From: Monocercomonoides exilis
Taxonomy: Eukaryota > Preaxostyla > Oxymonadida > Polymastigidae
Direction of reading: 5' to 3'
Assembly (NCBI GenBank): GCA_001643675.2
Contig: LSRY02000003.1
Coordinates: 1,850,001-1,914,000, forward strand
Length of the DNA stretch: 64,000 nt
Both the position numbers and the translations under genes were made by a program. Below are positions 54,715 through 64,000 of this stretch, one piece after another; position 1 is the first letter of the stretch, and every line of letters begins with the position of its first letter. The notes under the pieces were generated by a model. The model made no database searches. It worked only from the letters and a program-made list of their open reading frames with translations, and had not been told where the DNA came from.

Positions 54715-55604
54715 AATACACCATTTATTATTCAAGATTGTTTAACTAATTATTCAAAATTGTTAAACTTATTATTCAAAATTAATAAACTAATTATTCG
54801 AAATTGGTCAACTAATTATTCAAAATCGTTAAACTTATTATTCGATTTTGGTAAACTAATTATTCAAAGTTGATAAATATATTATTCAAAGTTGTTAAAC
54901 TTTTTATTCGAAATTAATAAAATTCAGTATTTTTAAAAAAAATAGTTTTTTAGATATAATATGATCACTGGCTGAGTGTCAGAAAGTGATTAAATTGGTT
55001 TGTTTTTTCATTATTTTTAAAAAGGATGAAAAATTGAACCCCGACTTTTATTATTTGTGAATAAAATTGAAATTTTTTGATTTTTCAGAAAAAAGTCATC
55101 AATATGGAAATCGGATAATTTTCAAATGAATTAAATTCACATTGTTTAATAACACATCTTTCAATCAACAGAAGTTATTTGCATTAATTTTACAAACAAA
55201 AAACAAGAATTTATTTTTTGAAAATTAATCCATGAATGCACTTTCAGAATTCTTCATTTGCTTTAATTGATCTTCTGAATATATTGAAATATAAATTATA
55301 AATTTTTATTGAAAGATGTGTTATTAAACAATGTGAATTTAATTCATTTGAAAATTATCCGATTTCCATATTGATGACTTTTTTCTGAAAAATCAAAAAA
55401 TTTCAATTTTATTCACAAATAATAAAAGTCGGGGTTCAATTTTTCATCCTTTTTAAAAATAATGAAAAAACAAACCAATTTAATCACTTTCTGACACTCA
55501 GCCAGTGATCATATTATATCTAAAAAACTATTTTTTTTAAAAAGACTGAATTTTATTAATTTTGAACAAAAAGTTTACCAATTAAGAATAATAAATGGCG
55601 TATT
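54715..55604. mobile_element. Foldback element with long, nearly perfect inverted arms
   Basis: The left arm 54715-55165 and right arm 55604-55308 are reverse complements over their whole length, from AATACACCATTTATTATTC / AATACGCCATTTATTATTC to ACACATCTTTCAAT. Within the ~235 bp next to the loop I found no mismatch except one near 54936. The 142-bp spacer (55166-55307) has no frame. The left arm is 451 bp and the right 297. The difference of 154 bp is exactly seven 22-bp units of the minisatellite in the left arm. No transposase is inside. It is a non-autonomous foldback or MITE-like element, or a recent inverted duplication. Confidence 0.85.
54728..54925 (+). repeat. 22-bp minisatellite, nine units
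   Basis: Tandem units of TTATTCAAAATTGTTAAACT plus TA, with variants (GAAATTGGTCAACTAA, GATTTTGGTAAACTAA and so on), nine in phase. The opposite arm of the foldback element holds only two units, so the array expanded after the arms formed or the other arm contracted. Confidence 0.9.
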
Positions 55605-55691
55605 GCAAGCAAATATAAATTCAAATCAGCATTGGAAAATAGGAAATAAAATGTGAAAAAAATTTTTAAAAGATCAATAATACCATAATTT

Positions 55692-56090
55692 CAGTTTGTG
55701 CAAAAAATTCCGGACATAGCCAAAAAATACCGGACAAGATCGATTTCACAATTACTGCAAGAGGAATAATTTTGACAATTTTCCTCAAAATATATGTAAT
55801 CAATGCAAACTCATTAATTACACGAAACTTTCAAAGCTTCCTTGTTTATGCTCAGAAAAATATCACAATAACAATTACAGAGAAATAGTATTCTGAGTTT
55901 TTCAAAGATTTCGACATTAATTTTCTTTGACCACAAATGAAGCTATTTAGAAAGTCTTTTTTTATCAATTGAGTTTGTATTGATAAGATATATTATGAGG
56001 AAAAATATCAGAATTTTATTTATTGAGGTTATCAAGATATCGATCATGTCCGGCGTTTTGTGCGATGTCCTGTATTTTTTGCACAAACTG
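55692..56090. mobile_element. MITE with about 53-bp inverted ends (CAGTTTGTGC), 399 bp
   Basis: The left end reads CAGTTTGTGCAAAAAATTCC then GGACATAGCC, and later CCGGACAAGATCGAT. The right end, reverse-complemented, reads CAGTTTGTGCAAAAAATACA then GGACATCGCAC, and later CCGGACATGATCGAT. The ends pair over about 53 bp with scattered differences. CAGT ends suggest the Tc1/mariner superfamily. TA follows the right end, but the left flank is TT, so the target duplication is not intact. The inside is A/T-rich without a transposase frame. It is older than the 9.25-kb MITE, judging from the divergence of its ends. Confidence 0.8.
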
Positions 56091-56933
56091 TATTATTTTT
56101 TAATTATTCACAAAATAATTAAATTTTGTAAATATATACCAAAAATTATTCAACATCGAAAATATTTAATTCAACATCAAAAATTCTTTATCATCAAAAA
56201 ATATGGAAAAAAATTTAAAAATTCATACTCAAGCAAGTTTCTTTTCTTTCAGTTATTGATCTGAGAAATAAGTCTATTTCAATTTGAAAAATATTTTTTT
56301 ATCTTGATTTCAGCGTTTGATTGTGTTCAATAGAATGAAAATAAAAAATTGAATATTTTTTGTTCTTCACATGTGCTCAGGGGACAATAAGAAATTTCGC
56401 AAAAAATAAAAAAAATAGGATCGTTCTAATTCTTGTAAAATGCACAAAAAAATAGAATTTTATTTCATTTATCGAATACGAAATGTTTTGAAATTCATTT
56501 GTTGAATATGAAACTAATAAAATAAAACATTTTCAATCTTTAAAATGAGAAATGAATCGATTGATATCAATCTTTATCATAGAAAACAGTTGTAAAAATC
56601 GAAAGAAAAACATTTCCAATAAATAAACATTTGTTATTATCAACAAATGTATCAATATAATTTTTTTGTTTTAACTTGAATTGAAATTCTGAACCAATTA
56701 ACTTCTTTTTCGATTTCGAATTAAAGGTTTTTGATGTTGAATAATTTTTGGTGTGAGTATTTATACATAAATAATCAATTGTTTATTAATTATTTTATCT
56801 CTCATTTCTCTTGTTCCTGATAAGAAATCAGATGTTGCTGATTATAACAAGCTTTTTCAAGATTAAGAAAAGAGTTGGGAGTTGTTCATTCATATATTCA
56901 ACTAAAATGAAACGAAAAAATGACCATCTTGTA
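56091..56933. other. AT-rich spacer
   Basis: No frame or repeat is supported. Confidence 0.5.
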
Positions 56934-58317
56934 GAAGATATATGAAACTTACAACAGTTGATGAAACAAATCGATCATGGAGATGTTAAGCATACAACAA
57001 ATTCTCTTCATATATGAAGGAGACATCATAAAAACGTTGTCACATCAAAATCAGCTCAATTTTTCTTATTCTTTTGCATTTCTGGCAAAAACTTCGAATT
57101 GATCAATGCTCATATTTGACTGGAGTTGGTCGAAATACAGTCGGTTATTGGTATTCTGTTGCAAGAGCATCAATTGGAATTCGAATGTCGAGTGTGAGGT
57201 TTGTTCTTAGAGGAGAAGGATGTGTTGTATAAACATATAATACAATTCTAAAAAAAATAAAATTTCACAAAGGGAAAAAGAAGCGACAAATTTGGCTTTT
57301 TGGATTTGAAGAAAGAAAAGAAAATGATGAAGTTGTGGAATGTTTTATTGTCAGAGTTTCAAATAAAAAAAAGGAGAATCTAATACCCATCATTAAAGCC
57401 AACATTCAGAATGGAACAACTATTATTAGTGATGTGTGGGGTGAATATAAGTGCTTGAATGAATTAGGTTACAAATATACCTCTGTGACATGAAAAGAGA
57501 AAACTGAAAAAATGAAAAAATGACTGACAAGATATTTATGATTTGTCAAAAAAAGTTTTTAATAACGATTTCACAATTTTTAATAACAATATTAAAAAAT
57601 TTGAAAATTCACATATAACAATTTTTATTATTTAGAAAAAAATTAAATTTTAAATTTATGTGATCAAGTTCCCAATATTAATTTTTTTGACACGATATGT
57701 CATTAGAGGAATATTTTTGTCACAATTTGTCATTGACCGTCACTGACGTTCACTGTCAAAAGAGAAAAAACGACAAGATATTACAGATGCTATCTTCAAA
57801 TCTTTTCCAAAATGCTTTGAAAAGACTTGAGAAGTTATAACAATAGTTTATTTTATATTTATTTTAGATAAATAAAATATTTTGTTTTTTATTTTGTGAC
57901 CGACGAGGCTTCAAGTGATTTGTCAGGTCACAGAGGTTTTGTTTCAAACATCAGACAGTTTGACACAAATACGAATTCAAAAATACAGAAACAGGAGAAT
58001 GCACTTATTTGATAGAAGGTTGTTGGTCTCATTTCAGAAGATCATTGCCTCCTTGTGGGATCAAAGAAAAGTTCATCGATGATTTTATTGCTTCATTTTT
58101 GTTTCAACATGAAAAAGATATTCTGTTCCAAAATTTTGTGAGGAATGTCACTAATAAAAAGTTAACAGTGGCTGCATTTCCCCATGACTATGATGATGGA
58201 GAAGGAGACGATGAAGCAGATGTTCCCCAAATTGAGCAGGAAGCAGTTGATATTCATGAAGAAGATTACGACGAACCAGGAGATGGAGCAGATGCTAGTG
58301 AATATTCCGAATCTTAA
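56934..58317 (+). pseudogene. Dead Merlin/ISXO2-like transposase, second subtype
   Basis: The N-terminal half (56934-57110) is frame-broken. Then TGVGRNTVGYWYSVARASIG, GEGCVV, a TAA, KKIKFHKGKKKRQIWLFGFE, NIQNGTTIISDVWGEYKCLN and ELGYKYTSVT. The first catalytic Asp block (normally V.VDET) reads VV-stop-TYNT, so Asp and Glu are lost. SDVWGEY keeps the second Asp. After an inserted A/T-rich stretch (57479-57937) it resumes with HKYEFKNTETGECTYLIEGC and WSHFRRSLPPCGIKEKFIDD, then a 45-residue acidic tail to TAA 58315. The tail and low identity to the 32.8-kb copy mark a different Merlin lineage. It cannot be active. Confidence 0.75.
57479..57937. repeat. A/T-rich insert bounded by 11-bp inverted repeats
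   Basis: Interrupts the Merlin relic. The left end is ACCTCTGTGAC and the right end is GTCACAGAGGT, its perfect reverse complement. TGAC/GTCA motifs recur inside (57700-57760). Both flanks carry a similar GY/FK.. TV block of the transposase, so a clean insertion with target duplication cannot be shown. It could be a MITE related to the 740-1080 repeat, or a rearrangement junction. Confidence 0.45.
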
Positions 58318-58920
58318 CATTTTTGATCATTTTTAATAATAATTTTTTTTATTTTTTCATACACTTTTAAAATTGAAATAACTAAAACTCGCTATTATTA
58401 ACATGTTATTTATTCATTACTTCAATAAATGAAAAAAAAACAAATTTGTTTGAATTATTTCTTGCTTGAAAGGAAAAGTGAGCATATGCCGAAGAATGAA
58501 TGATAATCTTAACATTTTTTTGGTACCCCTATCTTCTGCTCAAACCCAAACTGGTTTTTAATAATGGTTGTTTTACGAAAATTTTTCGAATAAATGGGAC
58601 GATATTTTTTGCTTTATGAATTTTGTTCCATTCTGTTCTAACAAAAAATTTTCTCAATTTAAGAATTTTTCTGTATTTTTTTGACATGAGAATGAAAGAT
58701 TTCTCATGACAAGGTTGTGGAAGAAGTTTGGAACAAATTGTTGTTTTTATTATGAATGAAAGAATTCTCCCCCAAATAAATTTAAAAAATGAAAAATCAC
58801 TATTAAGGGAGTGAAAAAAATTTATTAATTAACACGTTAAATCTGTTAAAATTAAAAGTTGTTTCTGAAATTTAATTTAGAACATCACGCAACTTTAATT
58901 GGCTCGTGTTAGAAACAACA
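58318..58920. other. AT-rich spacer, promoter region of the UBE2O-like gene
   Basis: No gene is visible. The last 100 bp before ATG 58921 are extremely A/T-rich. I see no specific promoter element that I can defend. Confidence 0.45.
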
Positions 58921-61900
58921 ATGGATAATAGGAGTGAAAAACCAATTATCTTATCAGAAAATGATGTTATTTTATTAAATGAATTGCCTCAATTAACTGG
59001 TGTTGCGCTTGATGTTTCTTCTGAACACATGGAAGGATACGAAGATTTGGATCGAAAAATAGTTGTTTTATCCTTGTTATTTTTGACTTTTTATAAAGAT
59101 TAAAAAAACTTAAATTTTTTTTAGAATGATCCTGATGACAGTTTTCTTGTCCAATGGAATGGAGGAAATCCTACACTTCAACTTAAAAAAAATGTTCAAC
59201 TGTTTGATCGTTCATGTGAATTGGGAGACACAGTTTCATTGATTGAAAATTCGACAGGAAAAGATATGACAAAAAGAACAAAAGAGCGAGGAGTTGTAAT
59301 CAAATCCGATCAATTTTTAGATGTTCGATTTTTACGAAGCGGTAAAATTGTCAAAGGCGTTCATTCGAGTTTTGTAATGGATGATCGAAGATATCTTAAT
59401 GATTATCTTGTTTTCTGGAACGCTGGTTTCGGGACAATAAGAGAATGTCTCAAACGTTGCATCATTCGTTTGGACAATGGTGGAGGGATGCTTATTGTTT
59501 GTAATGATGCATTTTCAAGATTGAATCTCAACGGATTCCCAGAAAACGAAACATTCGGAGAAGTATGAAATGGTTATTATATTCAAAATTTAACACTCGT
59601 TTTCTTTTATCTATTTAATTAATGTTTATTTTCATTTATCCGATTGATACTCTAGCGTGTAATGATTGATATTCGAGATTTGCGATCAGAAACAACAATC
59701 TTTCTTGATCCGCCTTCAATGTATCCAAAATGCCTACAAAGGATTGCCTTTGAATGGCATAGACGGAGGGGACATACTCTACAAAAAATATATGAACAAG
59801 AAGAGACAACTAACATCCACAGAAAGGATGAAGAGAAAGAAGAAGAGAAAGATAGAGAAAATGTTGAGCTTGCTTCCAAAAGAAACGAAAAGAGTGAAAA
59901 TTGCAACCGCAAAGATGAAGCAAGCAGAAGCGATTCAGTTGCCAGCTTGAAGGGCAAAGCCAGGGAACACACGCGAGGCCTTTCAGAACGTGAGCATTTC
60001 TCCGACGGCGAGTTTGACGCCGAGATCGACTGCGAAGGCCTCAGCCGCGCTGATCTTTCGCATCCGTCGGCGTTTCTGTTCGACTCCGGCTTCACTCTCC
60101 CCACCCGCCCCCGCGACGAAATGGCGCGCAAGGCGGTGCTCCTGTCTCCGCGCCTCAATCTGCTCAGACTCAGCAATTTCCCCGAAAGCACCAAAAAGAA
60201 TGACAAGCTGGCGGTTTTCTCCAGGCTCGCCAGCCTTTTGGGCTTGGACGTGTTCAGAAGAGATTCCACTAATAATAATAACAACAATAACAATAACAAT
60301 AATAGCTGTAATGAAAGTAGTGGCAATAATAATCACAGCGGAAGCGGAGGAACTACGTTGAGTAGAATTAAGAACTTCACTTCTTCAATGTTGGATGCTT
60401 TGTCCTTCGTTGCATCTTCTCTATTCTCTCCGTTTGCTTCGCCTTCCCAGTCATCTGCTTCATCATCATCGTCATCATCTTCTTCTTCTTCCTCTTCCTC
60501 TTCCTCTTCTTCCTCTTCCTCCAAATCCACCACCGACTCACAGTCTGAAGCGCTGAGTGTGATGCAGGCGGCGCTGGAGATGAGCTTCGATTCGACTTCT
60601 CGTTTTTCCGCCGAGTGTTTCGTGAGCGGCGTGGTTGTTGGCGTGTTTGAGGACAAAGTGGCAGTGAGGAAGCACAGCATCTTTCCGAACATGCCGCAGA
60701 GAGGAGAGACTGCAGGGAAGATGATGAAGAAGGCAAGAAAGAGGGAGAGAGGGAGAGAGAGAATGAGAAATATGATGGGAGAGGAAGAAGAAGAGGATGA
60801 TGATGAATATGAAGATTATACAAGAGAAGAAGGAGAAACGAGTGATTCTGAAGACAAAAGGCACAAACACAACAGAAATGCCAAACAAAAGAGACAGAAA
60901 GAAATGAATGATGAGCTGAGCAAGCTGCGGAAGGAAGAATTTGACTGGGGCGAATCGAACTATTTTAGAGAGCAGGTGATCAAAGACGCAATTGAGGACA
61001 GGCTTGTTGCGATGTATGGGAACAAGAAATCGAAAAGAAGGCGGAGAAGAAGAAACGGACACAGAGGGAGTCACGAAGATAATGGCAGGAACACAAGAAA
61101 TCAACAGAATTCTTCTTCTTCTTCTTCCTCTTCCTCTTCAACCTCCTCTTCTTCTTCTTCACATAGCAATTCTCATCATCGATCTGCTTCTCCAGACTCC
61201 TTCTGCGAAGCAAGCGAAGATGACGAAAACGACGAAAACGATGAAAAAGATGAAGAAAATGACGAAGCAAACGACTCTTCAGATGACTCAGATTATCCTC
61301 CACATGCGCGGCAGTCGGCAGAACGAGATGTTCGAATGGATTTTGGCTCAACCTGCGTCTTCAGAACGAATCAAGTGCGACATTCGCTGATGATGCAGCC
61401 AAGTGAGTTTACAATAGGCAACTTTGTGGTGTGTGCACCGTCGATTCGATATGGGCCGTATGGAGAGGAGGAAGAAGAGGAAGAGGAAGAGAAGGAGAAA
61501 GAGAAAGAGAAGAAGGATGAAGAGAAGGAGAAAGATGAAGAGAAAGAAGAGGGTAATAAAGGAAAGACAGAAAAAGGACTGACTTATCGGGCTCCAAAGG
61601 GAATGCAAGGGATGAGAATGAAGAAAGAGCAAAGGGCGCCTTTTGTTCACAAAATCGACCACAAAAGAGGAACATCAATATCATCATCACTCGCAAGTTT
61701 TGATGATCCTGACACAAATAAAGGAGAAAATCCTTCTTCTTCCCCTTCTTCACCTTCTTCTTCTTCTTCCTCTTCTTCCTCTTCTTCCACTTCTTCCTCT
61801 TCTTCCTCTTCCTCTTCTTCTTCTTCTTCTTCTTCCAGTCAAATAATCTCCACAGCTTGTTCTCCACACACATATTTCACCACAAATGACTGGGCGCGTC

Positions 61901-64000
61901 TGCTCTCTTCATTCAGCAGCCATCCCAAACGAGTCTATCAAAATATTAACATTTTAGGAAGAGCTGTTTCTTCTTCTTCTTCTGCTGCTTGTGGCACGCA
62001 TAGAAGACAGCTGATGGAAGATTCTTCTGAAGAAATGTTTTCAGATGAAAGCAGAGAAGAAGATGAGAAAGAAGAATCCAAGTCAACCGAAAAGCCTAAG
62101 ACGCATTGGTATAAGTCTCAAAATCAAACTTCTTCTTCTTCTTCTTCTCATTCTCTTTCTTTTCCTCCTCATTATGAAGACCATCGTCTTCGTCTGATAA
62201 ACTTACTTGCCCGGGTGATGAGTGTGCGGACGCTGCATCTGGTTGAGTGGCAGGACGGGACACGTTCACTGCACTGGGGAAAAGAGCTTGTGAGATGCGA
62301 ATTTGTGGAGAACAACTTTGAGCAGGCAGATGTGGAGCAGGAGAAGGAGAAGGCAGCGTGGAGGAATAGAACGCGCTTTGAAGAAGGAGATGCTGAGGAG
62401 GAAGAAGAAAAAGAAGAAGAAGAGAAAGAAGAGAAAGAGGAGAAGAAGAAAAAGGAAGAAGGAATAGCTCCTACCACTGCTTCTTCTTCTTCTTCTTCTT
62501 CTTCTGATAACAGCAAGATCGATTCAGCGACTCTATCAGAAGAATTCAGCAACTTCCAGCCAGTTCTGGGCAGGTTAGTGAATGTTATTCAGAAGATGCC
62601 ATTGGCTCAAAAGAACTTATTAGGAAGAAAAAGCGAAAATTATGAGAAAGACACATATTCTAATCTAATTACTTCAGCCATCGATCAGTCAAAACACCTC
62701 AAATCCCCCTTTTCTGGTTCCGTGCTGAGGCATCTTCTGCTCACCCGCTCGTTCACTCACTTCCATCCGATCAATCCGTTTTACATTCCATTCATTCTTC
62801 ACCCAACTCTTCCTTCTATTTCTGACATCTTCCATCCATTCGCCATCAAATACAACTCAGAAAACAGACAGTACTCATTCACTGTGCAATACCGCCCAAG
62901 ATATCTGAAGAATGCCGTGTCGATTATGCCTGTCAGATTGGGGCTGGAGGAGATGCTGCGTGCTGACAACACATGTCAGCTTGTTGTGTCTCATGATGCA
63001 AATGACTGTGAAAATAATAATTGCCAATCTGATTCTATAACAATTTCTTCTTCTTCTTCTTCCTCTTCTTCTTCTAACAATAAAACATCCAACCAATCTT
63101 CAAGCATCTTCCCTCAGTTCTGCACAATCACCATGAAAGAAGAGCAGCTCCGTCGTTTTCTCGCCAATCCCTCTCAATCTGCCCTTTCAGACAGCGTCGT
63201 CACGCCTCTCTTTGATGCCCCGCCGTCAGATGCGCTTTGCAAGGCTATTCCTTCGCCTGTGTTTTGTGTGGAGACTGTCTCAATCACACAGAGGATGGTA
63301 ACACTGCAGAGGATGTACAGACACGCTGCTGATCATCCAATGAATAAAAATTGTGTGGAGCAGAAGGGATTAAGTGAAGTGGAAGATTCTTTGGAGAAGA
63401 AAGATGAATGCTCAAATAAGAAAGAGGAAGATAAATCAGCATCTGTTGAATCTATGCCTATATCAGCTATTTCAAATAATTCTTCAAGTGATTCATTAGT
63501 CGATTTTTCTGAAAAAGCACAAAAAGAGAAAGGTGTTACTGGCTCAATCACTCGTCTGTTCCCTCCTTCTTCTTATTATCCTCCACGTAGCAGCGTTCTG
63601 CCGAGTTGCTTCTGCATCAACTTGCCATTCGTCACGCACACACTCTCAACAGACGAAGGTGAGAAATTCATCTGCCCAGACAGGATTTTCTATCCAATTC
63701 CACTTGATTTCGATGAAGAATTGCGAAAGGATGGCCAACAAGCTAAAAGAAAGGCCTCTTCTGCTACAGACGCTGAAACGAAATCTGTTGCTGAATCGAA
63801 TAAAACGACTGCGAATAAATCAAGTAATGATTCAATAAGTAATATCAGTAAAGATAATTTTGATGAAGGAATGAAAAATACGGAAAAATGCGAAAATTCT
63901 TCAAAACAACAAAATGAAAGCAAGGACGACGTGAAAGAATTCGTTGAATTGCCTCATAGAGACGATCCAATAACATCCGAAAACATAGCAATTTCGGAGA
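58921..64000 (+). CDS. UBE2O-like ubiquitin-conjugating enzyme, N-terminal part (runs off window)
   Basis: Exons 58921-59061, 59125-59562 and 59656-64000 (open) are joined by phase-0 GT-AG introns of 63 and 93 nt. Together they give more than 1,640 residues with no stop. Exon 2 matches the UBE2O N-terminal conserved region in order: SFLVQWNGGNPTLQLKKNVQ, LFDRSCELGDTVSL, RGVVIKSDQFLDVRFLRSGK, then DYLVFWNAGFGTIRECLKRC (compare QWYP.G..., ..L.DRS..P.DVV..., GTV.D..., GDY......G.V.D). Later VMSVRTLHLVEWQDGTRSLH (about residue 1046) resembles the second SH3-like region (VMWQDGS). Between and after lie long poly-Ser, Glu/Lys and Asn tracts (60.27, 60.48, 61.1, 61.75, 62.4 kb). UBE2O is an E2/E3 hybrid. 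The UBC domain should follow to the right of the window and is not seen. The exon-1 donor could lie 3 nt further. Confidence 0.7.

Overview
The window is eukaryotic. Coding stretches are moderately GC-rich islands in very AT-rich DNA. Several genes have small GT-AG introns (about 50-170 nt), and codon use follows the standard code: two very long frames (2,910 aa and more than 1,640 aa) contain no in-frame TAA, TAG or TGA. There are giant parallel beta-helix surface proteins with many CG....PC motifs and a C-terminal pseudokinase, long poly-Ser and poly-Glu/Lys tracts, and abundant relic genes. Together these suggest an oxymonad (Preaxostyla, Monocercomonoides or Blattamonas type) or a similar anaerobic protist. 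That assignment is inference.

Layout. 1-8.5 kb: relic genes, including a beta-helix fragment (+), a charged low-complexity gene (-) and a broken ABCC/MRP-type transporter (-) whose NBD1 and second membrane domain are readable. 9.25-9.70 kb: a clean 450-bp Tc1/mariner-type MITE with TA duplications. 11.8-16.0 kb (-): a transposon gene whose N-terminal region, an internal USP-type deubiquitinase domain and a DDE-type catalytic region lie in one frame apart from isolated stops. 16.4-22 kb: an unidentified spliced gene and a large degraded Ser/Lys/Glu-rich gene. 22.8-25.2 kb: a beta-helix relic between inverted repeats made from the 3' end of a neighbouring multicopy gene. 27.0-29.2 kb (+): a second, truncated copy of the USP transposon abutting a Merlin end fragment. 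29.6-32.2 kb (-): a beta-helix pseudogene. 32.75-33.7 kb (+): a Merlin (IS1595/ISXO2-like) element with an uninterrupted transposase. 33.7-44.4 kb: relic genes, another Merlin end fragment, and members of the multicopy family. 45.6-54.4 kb (-): an intact 2,910-aa beta-helix membrane protein with an intracellular pseudokinase. 54.7-56.1 kb: a long foldback element with a 22-bp minisatellite and a second MITE. 56.9-58.3 kb: a dead Merlin transposase. 58.9 kb to the end (+): a spliced UBE2O-like gene that runs off the window.

Functionally, only the 2,910-aa surface protein, the UBE2O-like ubiquitin enzyme and the Merlin transposase look intact. The rest is a graveyard of transposons and decayed genes. 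The most unusual object is the USP-bearing transposase, present in two diverged copies.
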